Source of the DNA: Eremophila alpestris peregrina
Lineage: Eukaryota > Chordata > Aves > Passeriformes > Alaudidae
Direction: 5' to 3'
Assembly: GCA_009792885.1 (NCBI GenBank)
Contig: WMCF01000031.1
Span: 25,307-89,306, forward strand
Length of the DNA stretch: 64,000 nucleotides
A model generated the notes under the pieces. The model had not been told where the DNA came from, made no database searches, and saw only the letters and a list, made by a program, of their open reading frames with translations. A program made the translations under genes and the position numbers. Shown here piece after piece: positions 34,201 through 46,200 of the stretch (the stretch's first letter is position 1; each line of letters opens with the position of its first letter).

Positions 34201-37200
34201 TAAAATTTTTTTCCCCAATTGTCAGAGCCTCCTGCCCCAGCATGAAGAGCAGGTGCTCTCAGAAATGAGCAAAAAAGCCTTAAACTCTCCCCAGACTGTG
34301 CTGGGTGCAGGGCTGAGGTCCCAGGCCTCAGGGCTGGGCTGTGCCTTCACTGCTGGCAGAATTACTGAAACCACCCGTGGCAGTCAGTGACCACTCCTGG
34401 GCTCCTCACTCTCTCCTGGAACATTACAAAGGCTCAGAACAAGCCATAAAGAATGACCTGAAAACTACACAAAATGGGAAGGAGGCCTATTCCATTTTAT
34501 TGCATCTATTAGGCCTATTGAAAAGACGGCTCAGAAGTGGCTTGATTGCCGTGACAAACGCCTGCATGGAGAAAAGATTTGGGAGACCAGACCTCTCCCT
34601 CACAAATAACAGCACAGACCTGCAACTGGAAGCCCAATCTCTCTAAATGGTCTCTAGAAATAAGGTGTGTAATTGCAGCAGAGAGCAGTCAGTGGTAGGA
34701 CACGTCTGTCACAGCCCAGGTCAGGACTCTGAAACACTAAGACAAAGATGATGGGGCTGACATTAGAGCTGGGGGCACCACAGACCTTGGTCCTGATTGT
34801 TTCCTGAGGTTTGAAGACCTGAAATTATCTTTTCTTTCCCATTCCCAGCTCGGGATGGGGACCTGGCCACTGCAGCCTCACAATTCACCCACTGTGCTGT
34901 GCTGGGAGAGGAGAACTCATGGGACATTCCTAAACAGCACAGGGATGTCTGAGCTGCTCCTGTGCTCTGTGGGGAGAGGAGACTTGGGGAAATGGGGATC
35001 AGTAGGAAAAAGCCTGGTTTCTGGGCTGCACCACCAGTGAAAAGAGATGCATGTGCTCAGCCTGGCTCTTTGGTGCTGTGTGTGCTCTCCATCCTTGCTC
35101 CATGTGGGAAAAGCAGCCTCTTTCCCCCTCTTTATCCCCATCACCCCAAGCACACCCACAGAAGGGACAGGGTGCAGCCCCTGCCTCACCTCAGAGCCCC
35201 TGGGCACCCCACAGTGCCTTGAAATCAGGAGCAGACACTTCCTGTGGGAGTAAAATCCCACCCCCAGCCTGCCAGCATGGCACAGAGAGGCTGAGATCTG
35301 GTCCCAGGCACCAGCCAGATCCTGGAGCCCACAGGTGTGCCCCAGCCTGGCTTTCCTGGCACAGACAGCCCCTGGCACATCCTGCTGTGCTGCAGCATCA
35401 GCCACTGGCAGTTCTGGAGTCACTGGATGCTCCTGAGACAGGCTGGAGCTCAGCAAGGATCGTGCTTCCATCCTGTTTCCCAGCCCTAAAGGTGGGCAGT
35501 GGTAGCCTTGCTCCAGTTTCTCAGCTGAGACCCTGCAGCCACTTCAGCTCCAAGGCTGCATTCCTGCTGTGAAAATGCTCTTCCTGCTGCCTTCCCCAGG
35601 GCCCCAGCTCGGTGAGGAAGAGCCCAGATAAGGAGGATGGAGCAAAGGTAGGCAAAAATCGGGAATAAGTGGGATTTGGGAGAGGTGGCAGAGCTCACAG
35701 CCACATCTGCTGAGAGTGTGCAAGGACCCTAAAGCCAAGACTGTTCAGTTCCCCCTGCACTGAGCAGAGTGGAAAGGGGGGAAGGAGATCCTGAAGATAA
35801 AACTGGCTGCTTGGAACATCTCACCTGCTGCTCTCTCCACCCAGGTGCTTCACGTTACCGTGAGCAAACACGTGTCCCCACTCCAGAGCTGGGTTCTGGG
35901 TGGGCACATCCACCCACAGCCCTGCCACCAGCAAACTGCAGCTTCCCCAGCCTGGAATAACCAGCCCTGCACTGACCCAGGAACACTGGGTCGGTGGGGA
36001 TCACTGAATAACCAAAATGTGCTTGCTCTCCCCTCACCAGGGATGTGCAGCCCCACAACTGCTGCCAAACCCCCTGGCCCCGGGCATGTGGTGATGGAGA
36101 GGGGAAGCTGGGAGGGGATGCAAGAGGAGGAGCATTGATCTCCAGCTTAGCCCTGCAGCCCAGGGGAGCCCTTCCTACATAAATATTTGCCAAGCAATGC
36201 ATTTGTGCCTGTCGATGGCTGTCAATAGGAGCCTGCAGTGCTGTCATCTGCAGAGCTGTCACTCCCAGCAGCCTGAGCCAAGCAGCCCCTTCTGCATCCC
36301 AGCCCATCACCACACAGTTTTTCCTTTTAAATCCATGTGCACAGAGCCTGTGCCCAGCTCAGCAGCACCCAGGGGAGGCAGCACAGGTGCTGTGGCTGGC
36401 AGGTGGCACATGCAGAGTTAACAGCTCACAGGCAGAGCTGTCAGACAAAGCCCTGGCCTGGATGGCTCCTGCCTCCCCCAGCAAGCTCAGGCTACAGCAG
36501 GTAGCTGCCAGCCCCCAGTGAGTGCCAGGTGTGGCAGTGGCAGGCAGGTGTGACAGTAACAGTGGCAGGTGTGGCAGTGACAGTGGCAGTGAGTCAGTGG
36601 CAGGTATAACAGTGACAGGTGTGGCAGTGGCAGTGGCAGGTGTGGCAGTGGCAGGTGTGGCAGTGAGGCAGGTGTGGCAGGTATGACAGTGGCAGTGGCA
36701 GTGCTCACCGTGGAAGTGCTGGGCGGTTTTGTGTGGCAGTGGCAGGTGTGGCAGTGGCAGTGGCAGGTGTGGCAGTGGCAGTGTGACAGTGACAGGTATG
36801 ACAGTGGCAGTGCTCACCGTGGAAGTGCTGGGCGGNNNNNNNNNNNNNNNNNNNNNNNNNNNNNNNNNNNNNNNNNNNNNNNNNNNNNNNNNNNNNNNNN
36901 NNNNNNNNNNNNNNNNNNNNNNNNNNNNNNNNNNNNNNNNNNNNNNNNNNNNNNNNNNNNNNNNNNNNNNNNNNNNNNNNNNGTGGCAGGTGTGGCAGTG
37001 GCAGTGGCAGGTGTGACAGTGGCAGTGTGACAGTGGCAGTGCTCACCGTGGAAGTGCTGGGCGGTTTTGTGTGGCAGCAGCAGGTGTGGCAGTGGCAGGC
37101 AGGAGGGGTGTGACAGGTATGACAGTGGCAGTGCTCACCGTGGAAGTGCTGGGCGGTTTTGCGGCGCAGGGCCTCCAGCGTCTCCTCGGTGTCTGCCCAC

Positions 37201-40200
37201 TCCAGCACCAGCCTGCGGCCGTACAGGTGAGTGCTGTGGCACAGGGCGTTGAAGGCTTTCTGCAAATTGAAAGAGAGAAAAGGAAATTACAGGAGGAAAT
37301 AAGAACGGGCTCACAGGAGGGAAGGCAGAAACGTGCCTCCCTCTGCCCTGGAGCGGAAAGGCCACCGGAGAACATCGCACTGGGAGTGCTCTGCTCTGAT
37401 GGGGCAGGATCCATCTCCATCAGAGGCTCTGACTCGGTCATTTATCTTCTCTACTTGCAGCAGAGCAAATTCCCATCACCACTGCTGCTGGCTGCTGCTT
37501 GTGGGGGGGCTGGGATCCAGCACAGGATGGGAGCACCCTGAGCTGGGAATGCTGCAGCCTCTGGAGCTTTGGGTCAGCACTGGGTGGGACCTCGTGACTC
37601 CCTGGCACCCTGTTCTCAGCTGGAACTCAGGAAAGCACAGCTCAGCTGTGACAGAGAAGTTCCTTTCTGCTCTGGAAGCAAGTTGGAAACTGCCTTTCTC
37701 CTGCCAACCATTTGGTGACTTGGCCATGCTGGCAGCAAATGTGGCAGAGCAGGAGCCAGCACAGAAGTGCTCTGCTCTTTCTGCCTGTGGTGGGGTTTGC
37801 TCTGCTGCAGAAATCCAGGGGTTTGCTGGTGTTAGATCCTGTGAGTAACACCCATACAGCTGTCATTTCTTGGTGATGTTGAATACAAACATGCCAGCCA
37901 GCCCAGAGCTCAGATGGCTTTCTCTGTCCAAGCAGCAGAGACACCCAGAAAACACTGACTCAGTCCTGGGAAGTTTGGTTTTGTCTTTATTTCCCACAGA
38001 ATTTCGAGGAAATTCAGGACTGAGCAGGATTGGGCCCACAATGCAAATAAACAAACACACTGGCCAAGTATTTCTATCCCCAGAGGCCCACAAAGTGCTC
38101 CACAGTAAAGGCTGGGCACAGGGGCAGAGAAATGCCCCAAATGATTTTTAAAAATCCCCAGCTAAGGCTGGGATTAGCTCTGGTTTTGAGCTCTGCAAAC
38201 TCATATAAACAAATATGGCAACTCTAGGCTCAGACACACATCCTGCTGTCCAACAGGGACCTGTGCTCCCATCTGGAGGCCCCCAAACCAGCTCCCAAGC
38301 TGTCCTGTAGAACTCCACACCTCACCTCTGAGCCACCTGCTAAAAGCTGTCCCCAAATGCCACATCTCTTGGCAGAGGGGCTTGTCCTGCTTTGCTGCCC
38401 ACAGCTGCTCCTCAGGACCCTCCTTGAGCTGCTGGGTTATGAAACCCATAAAAAAACCCCCATTTTCAGTAACTAGCACCCAGTAACCCGAGTTTTCCTC
38501 TCTTTCCAAAGTCCTTTCACTCACATAACCCTCATGTGCTATAAAACAGCAACGAGGGGCACCAGCTGCACCTGCTCCATGGGATGGGTGTAATTCCCAT
38601 TATCCCAGCACCCCCAGCTCCCTGGGGGGATCCTGGCTGGGCAGAGTGCCCCCTTTTCCAGGGGCACATTCCTCCTGGAAGAGCTGCAAGCTCCAGCTGT
38701 TTTTATTTGCTGCTGCTGTGTTTTCAAGGCCTATCTCCCAATTAGCAGAGCAATGTGTTGGCTTAAACAAACACTTGGGGGGGAGGGAGTTGTGAGGGCT
38801 GTTTACGTTGGCACCAGGAGCCTTTTCCAAAGCCTGGCACACAACCCACAGCTCTAAACACTGCATTTCCTCTGCTAATTCCTATTTTTGGCTTTCTCCT
38901 TCCCACAGCACGAGGAAGAGGGAGGTTGGGTGACAGCACACAGCTCATCCGTGCTCCACAGGTCATGGAGGAGGGCAGACCATGAGGAACGTGGCACTTG
39001 GTGGGCTTTGGTCCCCTGAGCCACTTCTCTGCCACCTCCTCCTCTTCCTCATGGGGATTGCCACCCTCTGGTTTTGCTGGCAGCCCTGGGAAAGGTCATG
39101 GAGCAAAAGGGAGGTGGTTTGCACCCAGGATGAGGGAAAGCTTCAGCCTGCACTGGGATCTCTGCTCCCTGTCCTCCAGATGAGCCCCAGGAGCTGGGAA
39201 TGCAGAAGAGAAGCTGCACATTTCAGGTGACAAACACATGGATGTCACTTCTTTGGCAACGAGCTAAAAGACAAAGTGTTCATTGCTCTGAGAAGAATTA
39301 AGACTTTTTCAGGGGAGAGAAAAAAAAAAAAGAGAAAGCACTGATGATTTAAAAGACAAAGGGATGAAGGGGAGAAATGCCATCCCCATACATCCACACT
39401 GCTGGAAATCTTCCAGGGAGAGGAGGAAATCTGCCACTGCTGCTATTCCAAATGAAAAGATAGGTAGGGAAAAACATATTTTAATTAGGTGACAAGTATG
39501 AAATGAGGAGAAGCAGGCTGGCTTTCACAGAAAGCAGGAGCTATTTTTGGGGTGCAGCTCCTCTGTGTGAGCATCTGCCTTCCCAGCACACCTCTCTGGA
39601 GGAACAAAGAAGGGCCAGAGGTTTGTGGAGTTGTATCCAAATGAGGGATAAAGGGAGGTGTGGTGTCTACTCATCCAAGAGAGAGATTCACCAAAAAAGC
39701 CCTCTAATTTTCAGGGCTTTGTATCTTCCTGCACCTTTAATGGAAGTCTTTGCCACAGAAATCTCCTTCTGAAATGCCCAAACCGGATTCTGATAAAGCT
39801 GCTGCATTTGGTAACACACCCTCTGCCAGGCCAAAGATCCCTGGCAAACCTTCTCCTGGGCCTCACTGGCTTTCCAGATGCTTTAGGGGTTGCATGAAAA
39901 CACTATGGGCTTCTCCTCCTCGAGAACAGGATGTGAGCATGCTTAAAAATGCCATTTCTGAGCACTTTGTGCAAAGTTTGGTTCAAGCTTAACGTTACGG
40001 CTCAGCATGGGGGGAAAAAGCAGGGAGAGGAAAGGGAGAGGCTGGAACAGCAGCTTAAAAATGTCTGTGGGATTCAGAAAGAGAATTCCCAAGTGAAGAG
40101 GTGGCTGATAAACCCTCAGGAAGGTCAGGCTGCTGGGAGGAGGCAGCTCTGGAGCAGAGCCTGCTGTGCTGGGAGGGCTGGGAGCAGAGACGGGACCGCA

Positions 40201-43200
40201 GCGTGTGTCACCCCCGGGTGTGACTGCTGCACTCAGCTGGAGGACAGTGCTGCTCTGCCTCCACATTCCCCCTTGCCCTATTAAATACTCAAGCCAAAGA
40301 GCCTCCAGGCTGGAATCATTAGAGGGACAAAGGGTCAACAACATTAGGAGATTGATAAATATCCCTCCCTCGCAAGAGCCGGTCCCAGCTGAGGATGCTC
40401 TCCACGATGCCAGCTGCACACAAGGATTTCTCCTTCCGTGTGTGTGCATTTTGAAAGCCTGGGCTGTCTCTCCCAAATGGGCAATTTCTATTTGGAGACC
40501 AGATGTATTTTTATATCAACAGGGGAGAAAAGTGGGAACTCGGCTTCCCACTTAATAGTTCAAAAATAAAAACAATTCCGCAACAATTCTGCCCAGGGAA
40601 CGTCAGGGAACGGTTTGTGCTTCCTTAACCGGAGTTAATTTGGTGCTGCTGGTGCACCAGAGTTCCAGGGGAGGCTGAGGAGATCCAGCCAAGCCTGATG
40701 GGGCAGTTCTGCAGGCACAGTGTGGGGGAGCTGGGAGGAGGAGCCCCCCATGCCCGTGCTGACTGTGGAAAATCTCCACGTGCACTCCCACAGCAGCCGT
40801 GGCTGTTCAGAGAAAAAGACAAACACGGGAGGTCACAGGCTTTAAATGCCCAACAAAGGCAGCCTAACTATTCTATTACAAACCCATCATGTTTTATAAG
40901 ATGCTTATAAGCAATTTCCAGATTACCACTCTGAGCAAAAGCGTCACTGACAGTCAGAGCTATTCAGCTCAGAGGTCTCCAGGCCCACTCCCCTCCTCTC
41001 TCATTTCACTCAGCAATAAACTCTAAGCCAATTATGAGCGTGTTTACAATATTCAGGATCCTATTCATCAATACACCGTGCATCCTTTTCCAGACGGCCA
41101 ATGGAGTGTACTTGATGTGCCACTTGTGAGACAATTAAATCCCTCAAAGAGACGAGGGTGGAAAAAAAATATGAAGAAGGAAGAAGAGCTGCTTTGCTGG
41201 GAAAGAAGAAAACCCCACTGAGAGCTCTTCCACAGGGCAGCTCTCTCCCTGCATGCTCCCCTCCATCTGCCCTGGGCCAGAGCCCTGCCTGCCTCTCTCC
41301 CCTCACCATAGCTGGGCTACCTATCACTGACATTCCCATTTGTCCAGGGAAGCTGGAATCAGTCCCTGAGGGGATGGAAAGGGATGGGAGGCAAACACTG
41401 AACTGTGAGTTTCCCCCAGAGAGCAGAAAAAAAGCAAGTGCTGCCTCACACCCCCACCCCAAACTGAGCAGCAGTAAAGAACCAGGCTGGTCCCTGTATG
41501 TACCTTTCCATCCAAAGCCTAAAATTTCCTTGGGAAAAGATGAATTCAAACCCCAGGAACAAAGCCTGAATGACTGTGGAGTGGAGCAGAGGTGAAAGCA
41601 AAGCTGCTTTGAGCAGAGCCACAGGCACAGCTCGAGGTGCAGGGAGAAGAGCCAGGCTCCTGAGGGGATCCCTGCACCCCCAGGCTCACTCCCAAGGGGA
41701 GGAGGGAAGCTGAGCAGAGGGAAGTTTGAGTTAGGATCAATACAGGACTAACAAAGAAACTCCATGTACTGTGTTGTACAGGAGGTCAGGCTGGAAGGGA
41801 TGATCTAATAGTCCCTTGTGATCCTGGATCAATGAATGCTGTCTAAAAACATAAACACAGGCTCTGGCTGGCTCCCCCCTCCTCTCTCCTTCACCTCTTC
41901 TCAGAGTCTGGAAAATCTGCAGTTTTGGGGGCTCATGTGATCCCTTCCCTCCAGCAATAACATCCCCTGGGTTCTGCTTACAGCCACTCCCTTCCAGACC
42001 CTGCACAAATCACCAGGAATCAGCAGCAGGATAAAATCCACCCTGCTCCAGAACCTCTGGCAAAGGATAAGAGCAGGATACCATCAGACAGGCTGCAATC
42101 CCCTTGTTTCTGGTAAAAGAATGGAACTGAAAGGTACAGGAAAGCCTTAAAAAAAAATTAACTAGGCCAATTCATAACTACTGATCCTCTGGCACTGGGA
42201 AAGCAGCAGGGTAAGGCTGCTCACAGGGGGCTCTCAAAACATACAGAAGAGCTGGTGAACACAAGCCTTGCACAGGTTATAAATTAGGAAACAGCCACAA
42301 TATCCAAAACTCCCCTAAAATCAAGGTGGTGGTGGAGGTGGGACATGTGCAGAGGTTTCCTGATGTGTTAATGTCGGGTCAAAACCACCCTGTCTCACCT
42401 TGCTGCTGACAAACCTGAAAAATCAGCTCCTACCCTTCCATATTACAAGAATTCTGAGTTATTTTATCAGTTGCACCAAAATTATCCCCAACAGGGCTTG
42501 GGTTGTGCCCACATAGGGGTTTCAGCCTGAGTGCATTTCCTGGGGAATGCTACAGCCTGCTCCAAACCTGGGCTAAGCCTCAGTGGCCCAGAGCCTCCAG
42601 GCTCCCCTCCCCAGCTGGGGCAGTGCCAGGAGGGCAGGGAGGAGCACAGCTCACCTTGGCATCCTGCTTGGTGACAAAATCCACAAAGCCAAAGCCCCGG
42701 TGGGATCCTGTTCCTGCCATTTTCTTGGGCAGCCGGACGGTCTTGAGCTCTCCAAAGGTGCTGTGAATGCAAGGAAAAGCAGGGACAGCATGAGATGAAG
42801 GGAAGAGTCATCCCTTTCCCAAAAACCTTGGCAGTGCCAGCTGCAGACCCGTGTTGAGGGGGTCACTCACATCAGGTGAGTCTTGTTCCAGGTGTCCTGC
42901 AGCCCCTCTGCTTCCCTGCAAGCCTCATTTCCAAATACAACCAGATAAAAGCTCAGCTTGCACTTCAAGGATCATTCTGGATATCAGACTTAACAATACA
43001 AAATACTTCTTTAATGTAACTGCTTTGCTCTTCCTTCCCTCAGGAGATCCAGCCAGAATGCCATGCCCTGCTCAGGGTGGGCAAAGCATCTCCAGGTTAC
43101 CAGGGCTGTTCCAAATCCCACCAAAACAGATTTATTTGCACCTTTAAAGAGGGGCTGGAGTGTACAGGATACAGGCAGGACACAAAGGATGGCCCCACAG

Positions 43201-46200
43201 GGAATTACTCTGTTTCCAGAACAGCTCCTCCATCCCCAGAGGTGTCATCCCTCCAACTCCAGGGATCCTGGGCATTTCTGACAATTGGATTTCCTCGCTC
43301 TAACCCTTCAGCCTCTCCCATCCTGCAGCTTCTGTGCTGGAATTAACTGGTTTTATCTAAGCTTTCTGGATGTAGAGAGCGAAACAGGCGAATCCAGCAG
43401 AGCACGACAGCCTCCATATCCAACAGCATTTCAGACAAGTTCTGCAGTGTCAGTGGAAAGCCAAGAATAGGGAGATAAGGGGGTTCTTGTCCCAGAGAAG
43501 GAACTCGTGGCTTGAGCACCAAAGCATGCAGCCATCCCACTTTATCCAAAACCCCTAAAAACAGCCCCAAAGGCAGCACGAGGCAGACACCCCTCTCCAG
43601 TGCCATCCCCTGGAGAAATTCCAGGACAAAGCCAGAGCTTTCCCTGCTGCCAAGCTCCTGCTTCTCCTTCCCCTCCCCTCGTAGCCATTTATCAAACACA
43701 TATGCACAAACTGCAGGCAATAAATATTTAATGTGGCCCAGGTCTGAAGAGATGTGTTATTTTATTTGAAAATCTCCACACAGGCGTGCATACACAAAAG
43801 GAGCCTGGGATACAGCAGTGCCAAAGAGCACCTGGGAATAAACACAGTAAAGGCCATAAAAGCTCTCGTGAAATGATATAAGCTAAATCCTGGGAGTTAA
43901 CCTGCTGCACTGGCAGCATGACCAGGCATTCATCCACCCAATTTCCTTAGGCAACGTGGTGTGTAAATGCACCATTATGAAGCTTCAAAATGAATCCGCA
44001 CGTCTGGCGCTCGGTGCTTTCCCTCCCTCCCTGCCTCCTGCCCCCTCCGAGCTGGAGCTACGCAAACAAACAAACAAACCCCAGCACAGGAGAGGCAGCA
44101 GCCTCAGCTGCTGGCAAGGCTCGGATCCTGTGGCTTCCAGAGGTCCTCCTGTACTGAGGTGGGGGTAACAGGGACTGCCAAGGTCCCTGGAGCACCTCAA
44201 ATGCAGCGCTTGGGTGAAGGGAGAGGCAAGGAGAGAGCTCCTGAGCCATGGAGGTGCCCATCTAACTAGGAAAACTGGGAGGTGGGAGCCATGGGCAGGC
44301 CTCCAGTGTCTCTCTCTCCATGAAAAATATCAGGGACATTACCTGGGGGCTGAAGAGTATTTGCTGAGGGAACAGGAGCAGAGTGTTTGCTCAAAGGGAG
44401 GTCTCAGACAACGCTCAGTCTGTGCACTGAAACACCAACATGTCCTGACACCAAGATCCAGTGCCCAGGATGGGCCAGGATGTTCCCACAGGAGCAGCAT
44501 GGCTCTGGATTCAGGGTCCCATCTGAGAAACCGGCCCTTCCTTCCTGCCCAGCTCAGAGCAGCCACACGTGGAGAGGTGTGCAGGGAGTGGAGGCCATGA
44601 GCTTCTCCTGGGCAGTGGGAGCCAGCAGGGGCTTCCAGAGGGATGGATCCCGGGAACAGGTGAGGTGGAGGGGTGAGGGAAGCCGAGGGGACAGGGCTGA
44701 CCCCAGTGGGGCCATGCAGGGGAACGGCGTCCCCCCCACTGCGGCGCTAATTAGAAAGCACAACACAGCAATTACCAGCCCGGGAGCTGCGAATGAAGCG
44801 CCGAGCTCCGGCCTTTAATGTTCTCCTCTGCGGTGCCAGGCACAGACTCACACCTCTCCATTCCAATTATTTCTCCTGGATTTGGGGGGGAGAGAGAGGC
44901 AGAGGCAGAAGGAAACCCAATTACCCCCTGCAGTGGCAGGCTCCCGTAGCCAGGGAAGGGAGAGGGAAGGCAGGGGGAAGGCAGGGGGAAGGAAGGGGGA
45001 AGGCAGGGGGAAGGCAGGGGGAAGGAAGGTGCTGCCACGTTGGCTCCCACTCCAGCTGCATCCAGGCTCCAGGATGGCCAGGCATGGATTGTGCCACAGG
45101 CAAAGGCACAGGAGTGGGGATGGTAGGAGGAAAAACACGGAGCACATCACCCAAGTGACACCAGAGCATGGTGGCAAGGGAGGGAAGAAAGCAGCTTTTC
45201 CATAAGGTCTCATGGAGCTGGTTGAAAATGTGCTCCCAGGGGCTGTGGAGGCAGGGGGGTCACAGCAGGTCAGACCTGGTGGCACTGCCAGCTCCTTCTC
45301 CTTCCAGCACAGAGCTCTGATGGGCACAGATGGAGCACAAAACCCCACAGGCAGCCCAGGGTGGGAGTTCCTCTGGGTGCTGCTGCCTCTCTCCTCTCAG
45401 TGAGTGGAGATCAGCAATCCTGCTGCCAGCACAGAGCACAGCACCACGCCAGGCTCCTTCCCTCCAGCAGGGTGGTTTACAGAGAAGTTTCCAGCATCAG
45501 TAAGAGAGAAACCAGACTGGTTTCTGGGTTTGTACTCACCCACCCATCCATGCCTTCTCCAAGTGCTCCTGAGCCCCTGCACCAGGGCTGAAGGACCCAG
45601 TGGCTGTGAGAGCAAAGCCCTTTCAGGCTTGAGACACTGACTTGTTTGCAGTCAGCCTGGCTTAACCTTGCACAAGACTTGAACCTCAGTCCTGATGAGC
45701 TCACCAGACCCCTGTGCCTGGCCTGGAGCTGGATTTCTGGCAGCACACCCCCACAGCTCCTGGTGGCACCACACTGGGATGGGAATTCAGTGCAGCCAAG
45801 GTGTGCAGCAATCCCAAATCTCTTCTGAAACCCCCAGGGAGCTGCTCACAATTCATACAGGAAGGTGATGGCAGCAGGATGGCAGAGCCCCTGGTGACCT
45901 GCCATGCACATGGCTGCTCCAGCTCCTTCCAGCTTCCTTCCCACAGATCCATGAAAAAGAGTGTCCAACAGCTATTCTCTGCAATCCCAAGTGGAGCCAG
46001 GACCAGGAGGGGAGGGCAGAGGTGTGCAGGATGTGGCTGTGGCTGTCTCCCCTGTCCCTGCCAGCCAGGCTGCCAGATCTGTTCTCATGCCTCACTCTCC
46101 CAGGGCTTGGCACGTTGTCCTGCTGTTGGCTGGGAGGGATGACAGCCTCCACAAACACTGCACCTCCTATTTCCTAAATGAGAACCTTTGTTTTGTGCCC

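Larger units (their letters stand above)
31274..37138 (-). other. RBM19 last intron in the coding region (5.9 kb)
   Basis: This GT-AG intron begins with GTGAGC at 37138 and ends with AG at 31275-31274. Its 5' end is occupied by the GTGGCA minisatellite and the assembly gap. The rest holds candidate regulatory blocks at about 32.0-32.3, 33.46-33.62 and 34.4-34.7 kb, an A-run at 33104-33136 and otherwise unremarkable GC-rich sequence. No additional coding exon is needed, because the frame joins exactly. Confidence 0.85.
37260..42654 (-). other. RBM19 intron between the two RRM6 exons (5.4 kb)
   Basis: This GT-AG intron starts with GTGAG at 42654 and ends in a strong pyrimidine tract with AG at 37261-37260. 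It contains an old CR1 tail (41737-41840) and an AT-rich candidate regulatory block at 40840-41150. The rest shows nothing recognisable as a gene or repeat. Confidence 0.85.

Noticed and set aside
36674..37030. Plus-strand WQVWQWQ-type repeat frame
   Set aside because: Antisense reading of the GTGGCA minisatellite and spanning the N gap.
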